The notes under the pieces are model-generated. The model had not been told where the DNA came from. It saw only the letters and a program-made list of their open reading frames with translations, and made no database searches. This document shows positions 11,440-22,393 of a DNA stretch of 64,000 nucleotides, one piece after another. Source of the stretch: Suillus spraguei (taxonomy: Eukaryota > Basidiomycota > Agaricomycetes > Boletales > Suillaceae); contig JABCPU010000353.1 in assembly GCA_016800925.1 (NCBI GenBank), positions 1-64,000 on the forward strand, read 5' to 3'. How positions within the stretch are numbered: the first letter of the stretch is position 1; each line of letters begins with the position of its first letter. The position numbers were made by a program, and so were the translations under genes.

Positions 11440-14400
11440 TCAGAGGGCGTGTTGCTTCTTATAAGCATTTAGGATTCGAGCGGAGTTCTTCAAATTCTTT
11501 TCTGGGAGCCATTCGTTATCTCCCAATGAGTATCCTTTCCATGAAACAAGATAACGTCGGCGATTGCCGGTTCCTTTATGAGAAAGAATCGCTTCGATTT
11601 CATATTCTTCTTCTTCTTCAATGATGTCAGGGGGTGGTTCAGGGAAGTTCGGGCCATGTACGTCCGTTTCGCTATAGGATGATAAGACAGAAGCATGGAA
11701 TGTGGGGTGGATCTTCCATTGCAGAGGGAGTTTGAGCGTGAACGTGATAGGAGATAAGACATCGATGATCGGGAAAGGTCCGTATCGTTTCGGTGCCAAT
11801 TTCCTCGATGGGAGTTTAAGTCTAAGATTAGCGGCGGATAGCCAAACCTTATCTCCGATCTTCCATGGGGTGTACTTATCTCCTCGGGATCGTTCGGCCA
11901 TTGTCTGCATGGCAATGTTGTGACAGGCGATTGCTTCTTCTCTTATCTTCTGCAAAGATCGTACTCGATCTTCTGCTGCGGGGACGGATGAATCAGGGAT
12001 CAGATGAGGGATAGCGCGTGGTTCATATCCCATCATCAAATAGAAGGGTGATGCATTTCTTGCATCGTGTTTTCGGTGGTTGTGGACGAATTCGGCGATT
12101 GGTAGGTGTTCTACCCAATCTTCGGGGTTGTTACGGCAGTAAATGCGGAGGTATGTTTCAAGTTCTTGATTTAGTCTTTCAGTTTGACCATCAGTCTGTG
12201 GGTGGTAAGCCGTGGATGGAGCGATGACGTAGTCGAGAAGTCGGGCAAGTTCCTTTGAGAAGCGAGATAAGAATTGCGGTCCTCGATCCGAGATAACTTT
12301 GTCGTGGAGTCCAAATCGTCGGTATACGTGTTTCAAAAATAGCTTAGCAACGCCTTCTGAGGTGATGGTTTTCAAACAAGGGTAATAATTACCCCCTTCG
12401 TAAGGCCATGGTCTACCACGACCATGATACTGTCAAAGCCTCCAGAGACAGGGAGGTCAGTGATAAGGTCGACAGAGACCTGAGAGAACGGGCGAACAGC
12501 CGATGAGGGAATAGGCGTAAGCGGGGGCCGAACAGGATGTGTATCCGCTTTCATTTGCTGACAAAGGGCGCAACCCTCAACGTATTTTCGAATATAAGAG
12601 CCCATAGCAGGCCACCAGGCTTCCCGTTTCACTAGTTCTTCAGTTTTGAATCTACCGGGATGACCCGCGGTAGGATGATCATGATACCACTTCAGGATAT
12701 CAGAGCGATGCGCCGGCGGAATATAGGCGCGATTTTTAAAATAGAGGACGTTCTCCTCAATCTTCCAATCGGAGAGTGCCGATTTCATAGGAGGAAGGCA
12801 CACTCCATCAAGGGCATCAGACGCTGTCTTGAAGACAGGATCGTCAAGGGGGTCAGAGGATGACAGTACATCCTTCAAGTCGGTGTCGATAAGACGAACG
12901 AATAGAGCATCAGGGAGGAGGGTTTGATCTTCGTTATCGTCTTTGCCAGAGTCATAATCAGGCCGGCGAGATAGTGCATCAGGTACTGCTAATTTAGTAC
13001 CTGCAACGTGATGCAATTCGATGTCGTAAATAGACAAAATCAATTGCCAACGTGCTTGGCGACGGGTAAGCTTCTGTGCACTTCTAAAGTACAGAAGGTT
13101 CTTATGGTCGGTGAATACCAGGACGGGGTGTGGGTTTCCTTCGAGATAATGACGCCATTCGTTCAATGCCCGATCATGCAAGGAGTTCCCTATCAAAGAT
13201 CTGGTAATTGCGTTCCGCAGGGTTCAAAGACTGTGAGAGATATGCACATGGATGATAAACACCATTCTCATCAGTCTGCAGGAGAACTCCGCCGGTTGCT
13301 ACGAGCGAAGCGTCGGTAGCAATGGCAAATTGCGTGAAGGATCAGGGTTACGGAGTACCGGTTGGGAAGTGAAGCGTCGTTTCAATTCTTCGAAGGTGTC
13401 CATACATTCGGTTGACCATTCAAATGCCTTATCTTTCTTCGTTAAATCGATAAGGGGTCTGGCGATGTCAGAGTAGTGGGAAATGAACGTGCGGTAGAAG
13501 TTGCAAAAGCCGAGGAATGACCGAACATCTTTTACTGATTTCGGGATTGGCCATTCGGAGATTCCCTTGGTCTTGGCGGTGTCCATAGCAACTTGTCCGG
13601 GGCGAATTATCATTCCGAGGTATTCCACTTCTTTTGCATCGAAGGTGCATTTCTCCGGTTTCAAGAACAGGTGTTCTTTTCGTATTTTCATCAAAACTCG
13701 TCTGGTCCGTTCACGGTGTTCTGCCATTGTTGTGGAGAAAATCAGGATATCGTCCATATAGATAACCATCCATCCTTCATTGATTTCTTGCTGAAAGGTG
13801 CGATTCATGTATGCTTGAAAAGTTGCTGGGGAATTGCAGAGGCCGAAGAACATGACGTTCGGTTCAAAGAGGCCAAATTCCGTGGTAAAAGCAGCTTTCC
13901 ACCTATCATCAGGATGGATGCGAATATTGTTATAACCGGACCGGATATCCATTTTCGTAAAGAACTGTGCGTTATGAAGTCGTGCGACAAGGGAAATAGG
14001 AAGTGGAAGCGGATATGCGTTCTTGACTGTCCAATCATTGATGTAGTGATAATCTTGACAGGGGCGCAGTTCTCCACTTTTCTTTCCCACAAAGAAGAAG
14101 CCACTGGCTTGAGGTGACTTCGATTCCGAGATGAATCCTTTCGCAACGTTTTCATCGATAAACGTTTTGACAGCAGCGCGTTCTTTTTCCGATAGCGGGT
14201 AGACCTTAGACGTTCGAGGAATGAAACCGGGTTTAGTATCGATCCGATGATCTATACCAGGGCGTTCTGGGGGTAGTTTGTTCAGTCCGTCTTTAGCAAA
14301 GACGTCTGCGAAGTCATGTAGATAATCCGGGACCAATTCTTCAAAGGATTTCTTTTTCTTTTCCTTCTCATCCGTGGCGAATTCCTGAGCTTTGTTACTA

Positions 14401-15547
14401 TATTTCGGAGTGGAGAGGGAATGGTGGAGTAGTTGGAGGATTGTTCGAGTTGGGAAGTTCCATCACGTGTCAATGGTGTATCCATGGATACTTCTTCTAT
14501 GATCCTCATGCTAACTCCATCAGTGTCGTATTCCACGAGAAATTCACCATCTCCGAGCTCGTAAGAGGAAATTTCGCGTACTTCCGGCGCATGCCAGACA
14601 TCATTCATGGTATCGAATTGGTCATCATCCTCGGTTGGGATCAACGAGGGCACGGGTTCTTCTGTATCAGGGATTTCTTCTATTGAAGCTGAAGGAGTTT
14701 TCGGGGGAACGAAGAACTTGGATAATTTTGGTACATTGGTGTCTCGCCCTGGGAGTTCTTCTTCCGGTTTTCTCTTTCCCTGTTTCTGTTCTTCTATTGG
14801 CCGTTGCTCAATAGGTTCTTGTCCGACCCGATGCTCGGGTTCAGATTCATTCTTGCGCTTCTCTGCGCGGGGAATCGGTGATACTGCTCGCGGCAGTTGT
14901 ACACGTGGAGTGGGTTCTGCAGTACGTGGAGTACGTACTTCTGGTTCTGGGTCTTCTGGAACATCAGCAGGAGAAGCGATGCTTGGTTTCGGAAGACGGG
15001 AATGTTGCCATCTGGTATGGTGATTGAATAATCGTGGCAACCCATTCTTTTGTCTGTCTTCATCTATATCGATTTCGATTTCATCAGATTTCTCTGTCCG
15101 TGAAAGGACAAGTGTTTCAGCAGCCCAATCTATAATTGGGTTCATTGCTCGTAACCAAGGAATTCCAAGAAGGATTTGATCTTTCCTTCCTAGTTTGGTG
15201 ATATTGAATTTTCCATACATGGTTCGATCGTCAATCTTGACCACTAGGAGGCAGTAATGCGTGATTGGTCCTCCTTTTATGAGAGTCCCATCTGCCGTTG
15301 TAACTCGAAATGGTTCCTTGAGTTTTCGTCGTGTGATTTGATGGAGTTTCACAAACTCTTCTGAGATGAATGTGCCTGCTGCTCCTGAGTCGATAACAGC
15401 GGTGGTGTCGACGGATTTTAAGCGAGTACGCGAGTGGAGGGTGATAGGGACACGAAGTTCTTTTCTTTCACCTACAGCGCGTACAAGTCTTAGTAATACA
15501 TTGGGAGAAACATACGTCAAGTCTTTGTTTCTCCAAGTCAAAAATCC
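11440..15547 (-). CDS. pol: pol polyprotein of element A: protease, RT, RNase H, integrase, chromodomain
   Basis: Pol lies in the -1 frame relative to gag; its frame opens at 15547. Aspartic protease has [10 protein letters not shown] (about 15390). A Pro/Glu-rich spacer follows. Reverse transcriptase (14336-13299) has YMDDILIFS near 13750 and the LGFCNFYR region. RNase H follows, then integrase with HDHPTAGH and CALCQQ zinc-binding residues (about 12690-12560), the D of VVVDHG, D of VISDRGPQF and E of TERLNQELE. The C-terminus holds a chromodomain ([16 protein letters not shown], about 11600-11460), which in chromoviruses steers integration to marked chromatin. Single-base shifts occur near 14410, 13335, 13165 and 12380. 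With LTRs this similar they may be sequencing errors or very recent decay. Confidence 0.9.
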
Positions 15548-16374
15548 TCAACAATCCGTCGCACGGTTTCTTCATCTTCTTCTTCTCCTTTGACTTCAGT
15601 TTGTCTAAGTGGAGTCTTCTTCTTTCTGTCAGGACAATTATGGATACGGTGTCCTGTCTTTCTGCATCCGAAGCATTGTCCTTTCTTCATGCATTCGGAT
15701 CTCTCCATATCGGAGATTCGGTCCACGACCATTGCATTGGAATCACGGTTCGGAATATACCGTGCATTCCCGTAGTTCTTCTTTTTCTGTTGTGGAACAT
15801 GACGTGTCCTCATGGCATTAAGCCGATGATGGGCGTTGTCAATAGCAACGCATTGCAGCACAACATCTCTGAATATCTCGGAGACATCTCCCGTATTGAA
15901 AAGCTTCGTGAGGATACCCCAGTTGAGACCATCTTGGAAGAACTGGATCTTCGTCGCATTATCGGTGATATGAGCCTTGGCTGCAAGTGCCTCAAAGTCG
16001 GCGACATAGGTGTGAAGATTTCCAGTTCCTTGCTTGAGGTCTCTAAGGCGTGTAAGCGCGGTCATTCTGGTATCCACTGGTTCGAATGCTTCTTTGAAGC
16101 TCTTCATAAAATCCACCATCGTCCCATAACCAACTTTTTGTCCCGAAGTGTCGGTAGATTGGGCGTGTTCAAGGAATTGTTCCTTCCAAGACTTGGCATT
16201 CTTTTCGGTCATAAAGGATGTTATGTAGATGATCTTCTGCTTGTCGGTGGTGTAAAGCTTTTCATTGATGTCAAAGTGCAGGTTGCACGACTGGATAAAC
16301 TCGCGAGAGTTATCACGATCTCCATCAAAACCAATTGGTTGACCGATCTTGTATTCGAATTCTTTGGTCGACAT
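15538..16374 (-). CDS. gag: Gag of element A with one CCHC zinc knuckle
   Basis: 278 residues starting MSTKEFEYKIGQPIGF. The body is a Ty3-type Gag/retrotransposon capsid fold (FMTEKNAKSWKEQF, LRDLKQGTGNLHTYVADFE, FQDGLNWGILTKLF). The C-terminus has CFGCRKTGHRIHNC, a single C-x2-C-x4-H-x4-C nucleocapsid knuckle, then a charged tail. It stops at TGA 15540-15538 inside GATTTTTGA. Pol continues in the -1 frame from the same T run, an arrangement also seen in element B. Start chosen as the first ATG downstream of the primer-binding site, 193 bp from the LTR. Confidence 0.9.
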   Translation of the reverse strand: MSTKEFEYKIGQPIGFDGDRDNSREFIQSCNLHFDINEKLYTTDKQKIIYITSFMTEKNAKSWKEQFLEHAQSTDTSGQKVGYGTMVDFMKSFKEAFEPVDTRMTALTRLRDLKQGTGNLHTYVADFEALAAKAHITDNATKIQFFQDGLNWGILTKLFNTGDVSEIFRDVVLQCVAIDNAHHRLNAMRTRHVPQQKKKNYGNARYIPNRDSNAMVVDRISDMERSECMKKGQCFGCRKTGHRIHNCPDRKKKTPLRQTEVKGEEEDEETVRRIVEDF

Positions 16375-16554
16375 GGTTGATGATTCTTCTGGTGAGTTAT
16401 ACTTTCTCGGTGCCTACACGCGCTGTCTTGCTGTCCGTTAGGGCTTTCTTCTGTCAGAGGGCTTCTCTTGACAATCTGCTCAGCGTACGCTAGTCTGCTG
16501 ATCTAGACGATCAGGGTTCAGGGTCGAAGACTGGATAGTCGACGATCAAAATGG

Positions 16555-16566
16555 ACTTTAATCTTT
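16555..16566 (-). promoter_or_regulatory. self-priming primer-binding site of element A
   Basis: One base inside the 5' LTR the minus strand reads AAGATTAAAGT (16565-16555). The LTR itself contains ACTTTAATCTT on the same strand (16838-16828), so the transcript can pair with itself over 11 nt. No match to the 3' end of initiator tRNA-Met is seen. Tf1 of fission yeast primes this way with 11 nt at its mRNA 5' end, so transcription would start at ACTTTAATCTT. Element B has the same pair. Confidence 0.75.
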
Positions 16567-17039
16567 TGTTACGAACTGGGGTGGCGTCACCAGCGACAGT
16601 GAAAAGACACAGACGGTCTGCTGGGAGTTCTTACAATGTTCAAAAGAGAACAAGGTGAAAGTACAAGGAACGCGTTCCGAGTACGATCAAGGGTTCAGCC
16701 TCAAGGATAAGTCCGAGAGGTATCCGCGAGAATAGAGACTAAGGCTAAGGAGTGGTTAGACTTAGAGATGATTCAAGACGACTTAGGTTGGAGACCTAAG
16801 CGAAGGAGATTCCAGGTAAAACCCAGTAAGATTAAAGTAGCGAATCTACTACAAGTACACTGTGCTTAAATAGGCCAATATGTGCACACAGACCAAGAGG
16901 GTGTGAGAACGTAAGTGCGTATCCAAAGAAGGAAGGCAACTATAGTACAGATGCGTTGAGCATATGAGTCAGAGTCATGTTACGTAATATACAAGGTAAG
17001 TGAAGTAGAAAATGAATAGGGGCACGTACGATTGTAACA
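16567..17039 (-). repeat. 5' LTR of element A
   Basis: Same ends as 9413-9886. On the minus strand a TATTTAAG box lies about 35 bases upstream of ACTTTAATCTT, a plausible TATA box and transcription start. This copy carries both CpG transitions that distinguish the two LTRs. Confidence 0.95.
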
Positions 17040-17044
17040 TACCC
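17040..17044. other. 5 bp target-site duplication (right) of element A
   Basis: TACCC, identical to 9408-9412. Confidence 0.9.
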
Positions 17045-17608
17045 TGCATGATACAGTACCTGATTTTACACCATTGCACGTACTATAGGTCAGGATTATT
17101 GTCTAGCTCTGGATCAACCCAGTAGTGGACATAGTCTTTAAAGTTTCCTTATCGCTCATTAATACATCACGCTTGTTCTCCGTTACCACTGGACTTTTGA
17201 CTGTTACTTTGATTGAACTTCTCACGCGCCGCTACTTTACTGCTGAAAGTACCGCAGACTTCTTTACTGTTTTCTTGCACCGCTCGCAACCTTACCACTA
17301 CTGCTGAGACCACCGCTCGACATCGCTCGCTCGACGCAACTGTTACTGACCTTATCTCGACGATGGTAGCACCGCTACGCACGATGCTAGTTCCGGCGGT
17401 ATCATCGCTGACTGTGGCAACTTACCGCTGACCACGACACTTGTTTCGCACATAAGTTAGACTTGAACTTGACCATACTAATAGGCATCCCCCTTTAGGG
17501 TCGAACACTCTTGTTCTTACAAGTGAAGCAGACTAGACGGAGTGCAAAACTAACATACTAGTTTAGGCAGTGGTTTATCTACAGCCCAAGCTAGGTTGTA
17601 TCTTTACA
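17045..17608 (-). repeat. LTR-X, right copy (minus orientation, truncated)
   Basis: The reverse complement begins TGTAAAGATACAACCTAG at 17608 and matches 8521-9095 closely; similarity ends near 17055. Without element A the two copies would meet tail to tail, a long inverted repeat with arms of about 550 bp. The outer end abuts integrase-like coding sequence of element C. Confidence 0.75.
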
Positions 17609-17630
17609 TTGTGAACTCACTTCCCTTCAT

Positions 17631-18213
17631 CATGATTCACCTACTGCAGGACATCCTGGATGTTACAAAACCCAAGAATTACTCTCTTGCGACTATTGGT
17701 GGCCAGAACTGGCTACTTTCGTCAAGAACTTCATAGATGGCTGTTGCATCTGCCAACAGAATAGAGTAAACATGCACCTGTCTTCACCTCCACTCTTTCC
17801 TATTCCCACTCCTATATCCAATCGACCCTTCACCCACTGCTCAGTCAATCTTATCATGGACTTACCCCTTTCTGATGGCTTTGACAGTATTATGGTCGTG
17901 GTCGACCATGACCTTTCGAAGGGGTAGTTTTCACACCTTGCCTCAAAACAATAGACAATGAAGGTGTTGCCGATATTTTCTTTTCCAAAGTTTTTGCTAA
18001 ATACGGACTTTATGATAAAATTATATCTGACTGCAGACCCCAATTTGCTTCTCGATTCCAAGTCGAACTCGGAAAACTCCTCGGATACAAGAACTCCCTT
18101 TCCACTGCCTTCCATCCCCAAAGTGACGGAGAAACTGAACGAGTTAATCAAGAACTCAAAATTTACCTTCGGATCTTTTGTGCTAATGACCAAACCAGTT
18201 GGGCTGTGACACA
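17631..18213 (+). pseudogene. integrase fragment of a third Ty3-type element (element C)
   Basis: Translation gives HDSPTAGHPG and CCICQQN (zinc-binding HHCC part), then SVNLIMDLPLSDGFDSIM, KYGLYDKIISDCRPQF and TAFHPQSDGETERVNQEL, the three-acid DDE core. It is clearly diverged from elements A and B. A frame change occurs near 17925 (after DHDLSKG). The fragment starts beside LTR-X and is cut at about 18213 by the KDZ element end. No RT or LTR of its own is visible. Confidence 0.85.
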
Positions 18214-18218
18214 TATTA

Positions 18219-18297
18219 CAGTGAACTATCTCCGTATTATACGAGTGAACGGACGTGCATAATATCCCGTATGATACGGGCCAGCGGACCATGGGCC
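18219..18297 (+). repeat. left terminal inverted repeat of the KDZ element
   Basis: Aligns with the reverse complement of 35838-35915 over its length with several mismatches and small gaps. The best blocks are CATAATATCCCGT and ACGGGCCAGCGGA. Confidence 0.85.
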
Positions 18298-18319
18298 CAT
18301 GGTAGAAATATCCTTGTTG

Positions 18320-18700
18320 ATGACGGATGGGCCGGGAGGAATATTATTCCTGATGACAGCAGGTGGGCCCATGCAAGGAATATGTAGAGTAGATGAGTGG
18401 GCCAATGTACATGAATATCCGGTAGACGGATGGGCCGAGGTAGTTGGATATCATGTAGATGGGTGTATCAAGGTAGATGTGTATCAAATAGACAGGTATG
18501 TGAAGGGTACTTGTTATCACATACACGGGTGGGCCCAGACACATATTAAATTAGACGGGTATTAGACGGGTGAGCCGAGAGTGTTATATAAATATTTATT
18601 AGACAGGTGGGCCGAGGGTGTTGTACAGTATATTATATTAGACGGGTGGGCCGAGGGTGGTATAAAATATAGACGGGTGGGCCCATGTGTATGATAATGG
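18320..18700 (+). repeat. left subterminal array of GACGGGTGGGCC motifs
   Basis: About nine copies of GACGGRTGGGCC at irregular 30-40 bp spacing (for example near 18324, 18425, 18602, 18640, 18673), separated by AT-rich spacers containing TATAT or ATATC. The right end carries the reverse complement. Clustered subterminal motifs are typical transposase-binding sites in large DNA transposons. Confidence 0.85.
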
Positions 18701-18769
18701 TAGACATGACGGAGCTGAGGGAGTTGCATATCATCTGAATCAGAGGAGGTAATAAATCACAGTTACTGA

Positions 18770-19260
18770 GTTCCCGGAGCAGCAGGTGCTGTCTTGACAT
18801 GGCCTTTTATGACGCTTAGGTTGTCTTGTAGAATGTGGAAACTGGGGTGTGAGGCTTGTGTTGCCCTACAAGACACCCAGCTCTGACCCCCGAAAATCAG
18901 ATGAAGCATACCAAGTTCCAAGTTCCGAGACCTGGGTCTCGACACATAATTCAGTCAATATGAGACACCCAGTTCCGACCCCCGAAATTTGAGTGAAGCA
19001 TACCAAGTTCCGGGAGCAGCAAGTGATGTCTTGAAATGGCCTTTATGGCGCTCAGGTTATCTTGTAGAATGTGGAAAGCGTGGTGCGAGGCTTGTGTTGC
19101 CCTACAAGACACCCAGTTCCGACCCCCGAAAATCAGATGAAGCATACCAAGTTCCGAGTTCCGAGACCCGGGTCTCGACACATAATTCAGTCAATATGAG
19201 ACACCCAGTTCCGACCCCCGAAATTTGAGTGAAGCATACCAAGTTCCGGAGTTCCAAACC
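18770..19260. repeat. two tandem copies of a unit of about 243 bp
   Basis: The block running from GAGCAGCAGGTGCTGTCTTG through CCCTACAAGACACCCAG to GTGAAGCATACCAAGTTCC occurs at about 18776-19014 and again at about 19015-19250 with a few differences. Each copy contains an internal CACCCAGTTCCGACCCCCGAA repeat. Non-coding. Confidence 0.85.
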
Positions 19261-19461
19261 CGGGTCTCGACAAATGAATATCAGATATCCAGCACACTTC
19301 CAATCATCTGGTATTTCATTGAGCAATGGATGATAATACAGCTTTGAAAGCCAACATCATCCAAGGTTCCCTTATCTGATCCTCGCTATCTCCACCCCCT
19401 TTAACACCAAAGTCTGGACATCCAGCATTCAGCGTCTGATTTCCCAATATCAACTTGCAAC

Positions 19462-20766
19462 ATGAACACTTCTTCCATGTCCACTTGTGACATAAAAATC
19501 TGGTGCACTTGGGCCCTGGCCATCACTCATGAAGCAGGGGCATATACTGAACAAAAATTCAATGCAGAGAAGACTGGAGGAGAACCAGTAATACCTTCTC
19601 CGAACCTGGACACTGATCTGTGATGGCGTGCGATCGCTTGGCTGATGTACTCATAAAGGCATATAAAAATCCCAGTGGGTCTTCCTGCAGATGTTGAAAA
19701 TGTGTTTGATCATTCAAATTCCTTCATGACAGTTAAGATGCAGATTGATATTGCAAGATATAGCAAATTGATATCCCCAAAGAACACTGGGCATAATGAG
19801 GAGAAAGAGGAGAAGTTGCTTGAGAGGTGTCCTCCTGGCCATGAGGGCACAAAGTTGGTGGACAAACCTGCCACAATTATCGATGTTTCCGGTACCATCA
19901 TCGCATGGTACCTTCCAGACGTCCTGACTGAGACCACCCAGGTGCGTAATGTGTAGATTGTTACTCAATGGATATTGAATATCAAATGGTACCTACAGAA
20001 GGAAATCAGGGCGGCCACCAATTTGCTGGGTCCAAGCCTCGAAAAAGTGTAAAGGCTGATGGCAATTGGCGATATAATCAAGAATGGTTCAAACAGGGCT
20101 CGGAAAATGTTGGGTCAACTCCCGGATGCATCAATTTATCTCCGGCATGGTTTCAACAGGGCCACGAGGTAGGATGTGATGAGATGGTGATTTCTGGAGT
20201 CAAACTCACCAATCCCATAGAATCTGTCAGATCCGGAGGTATCCGCATCATTGAAGGGACCCTCCTCCGAGAATATCCTGAAAGCTATTGCAAGGCCGGC
20301 AGCCATCACATCGGCGGCACTCAGGGTCATGCATCCTCAGCAGTATTTTGCAGGGTTACAAGCCTTGTCACACCTCGGAGATAAGGCACTGAGCAAGGAA
20401 CTGCCACAGATGCCAGAGACCCTGCAGTACTGGGCATCCGTGTTTAACAGCCTCTCCATCATTTCCAATCGGGAAACCCCCAATCATTGAGACCATTTAT
20501 CGATTCCTGAATGCTTCGATATTCTCACCACCGTGGGGAACTATTCTAATGCTTGGATGAGTATGCTAAGCCTTCAGCTGGAATTCAGGTATGATTCTGG
20601 CTGTATGATTGCATTTTCGGGAAGAATTGTGAGACATGGGGTTGATGGAGGGGAAGGGGATCGGATTGCTTGGGCATGGTATATGAGGGATTCTGTGCAC
20701 ATTTATGCCGGGGTTCCCTCATGTGGATGGGCTATGGTCGAAGGCCGCATACTAACCACGGTGTGA
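19462..20766 (+). pseudogene. TET/JBP-family 2OG-Fe(II) dioxygenase, broken in the HxD motif
   Basis: This family oxidises 5-methylpyrimidines in DNA. Visible blocks in order are PATIIDVSGTIIAWYLPD (19868-19921), GNWRYNQEWFKQG and GCINLSPAWFQQGHE (20071-20169), SAALRVMHPQQYF (about 20310), YWASVFNSLSIISNRETPNH, then after a stop ECFDILTTVGNYS, FSGRIVRHGVD and DRIAWAWYMRDSVH. The iron-binding HxD is His 20485-20487, TGA 20488-20490, Asp 20491-20493; the second His is at 20635-20637 and the 2OG-binding Arg at about 20662. A CGA to TGA change would produce the stop, turning HRD into H-stop-D. An intron near 19943-19967 and a frame change near 20230 are also needed. It lies next to a KDZ transposase, a known association. 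Start is a guess; the N-terminal 60 codons are weak. Confidence 0.8.
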
Positions 20767-20879
20767 AAGATCAAAGAAGTTGAAAGAGTTGTTACCCATG
20801 TTAGTAGCAACACACGAATACCATGTACCAATGAGAGCATCAACAGTTCTGGAACTCAAATCGGAAGTCGAGTTCCATG

Positions 20880-22045
20880 AATTGAGTCCCTAACTCTGTG
20901 TATCTTGGGACTCGGGACTCAATCCTCGAAATTCGGGACTGAATGATCAATAGTCCGAATTCAGGCTTCACACTCGGGACTCAGCAAAGTGTGAGGCAGC
21001 ACAATGTGAGGCAACAGACTTTGATCCACACATTTTGAGTGCCGAACACCGAACCCCGGCAGCCGGCACTCGGGACTCAGGACTGATACCAATGTAAAAA
21101 ATATGAATTTACATATAGTGAGTGCCAAATCCCAAACTCCGGCAGCCGGAACTCAAGACTCAGGACTCAGAACAATGTGAAAGATGTGAATTCACATATC
21201 ATAAATGACGAACTCCGAACCCCGGCAGCCGGCACTCGGGACTCGGGACTCAGAATAATGTGCAAGTCATTGATCGACACATGTTGAGGGCTGAACTCCA
21301 AACCCCGGCAGCCAGCGGTCGGGACTTGGGACTCAGAACAACAAGAAAGATATTGATTCCTACATGTAAAGTGCCGAACGCCAAATGCCGAACCCTGGAA
21401 CCCGGAACTCGGCACTTGGCACTCAGAATCATGTGAAATTTAGTGAGCCACATATGTTAAGGGCCGAAGCCTGAACCCCGGCAGCCGGCAGTCAGGACTC
21501 GGGACTTAGAACAATGTGAAAGATACTGATTCCCACATATCAAGTGCCAAACCCCAAACCCCGGCAGCCGGAACTCGGGACTCGGGACACACAACATTGT
21601 GAATGATATTGATGCACACATGTTAAGTGCCGAACGCCGACTGCCGAGCCCCAGCACCCGGAACTCGGCACTCGGCACTCAGAATAATCCACACATGTTG
21701 AGTGCCGAACCCCGAACTCCGGCAGCCGGAACTCGGGACTCACAACATTGTGAATGATATTGATGCACACATGTTAAGTGCTGAATGCTGACTGCTGAGC
21801 CCCGGCACCCGGAACTCAGGACTCGGCACTCAGAATAATGTGAAAGTTATTGATCCACATATGTTGAGTGCCCAACCGCGAACCTCGACAGCCGGAACTC
21901 GGCACTCACAACATTGTGAATAATATTGATGCACACATGTTAAGTGCCGAACGCCACCAAGCCCCGGAACCCGGAACTCGGCACTTGGCACTCAGACTAA
22001 TGTGAAAGTTATTGATCCACACATGTTGAGTGCCGAACCCCGCAC
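20880..22045. repeat. left internal satellite, units of about 75-90 bp
   Basis: About thirteen degenerate units of the form GTGCCGAACCCCGGCAGCCGG, AACTCGGGACTCAGAATAATG, TGAAAGATATTGATCCACAC and ATGTTGAGTG. The minus-strand open frames with VPSSGCRGS-like repeats are by-products, not genes. A related satellite occupies 32930-34680 in the same element. Confidence 0.9.
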
Positions 22046-22393
22046 TGTCGCACAGATATCTATTTCATCTCGAACCTTGATTGCTGAACCCCAAACCATG
22101 AAATCCGGTAGTCCACAATTTTGGGGTTCGGGGTTCGGTACCTAAGATTCGTGACTTGCCACTCAGAAATATGTGAGGCAATCTTGCCATTCGGAAGTCG
22201 AGTCCCATGAATTGAGTCCCAAACTCTAAGTACCATGGCACTCGGGCATTCGCCACTCAGCATTTGGGATTTAGGACTCTACATCCGGATCTTGACATCC
22301 AGTCCTCAAAATCCGGAACAAAATATTCGGGAGTCAAGACAATCATTTGGACAGAATAAAATATTTTACATCATGTATGAAATGAAGACCATT

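Larger units (their letters stand above)
9413..17039 (-). mobile_element. Ty3-type chromodomain LTR retrotransposon, element A, near-intact and recent
   Basis: Two LTRs of 473-474 bp flank an internal region with gag, protease, RT, RNase H, integrase and chromodomain in that order on the minus strand, plus an extra ORF after pol. Target duplications (TACCC) are perfect. The LTRs differ by two substitutions and one single-base indel, so insertion was recent. Both substitutions are CpG transitions in the 5' LTR. The primer-binding site matches an internal LTR sequence, indicating self-priming. Several single-base indels break pol, but no substitution-type stop was seen in the domains. The element lies exactly at the junction of two inverted LTR-X copies. 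Confidence 0.95.

Noticed and set aside
20990..22040. Possible CRISPR-like array from regularly spaced repeats
   Set aside because: Units are degenerate, there are no unique spacers of constant length, and the context is a eukaryotic transposon. It is an ordinary satellite.
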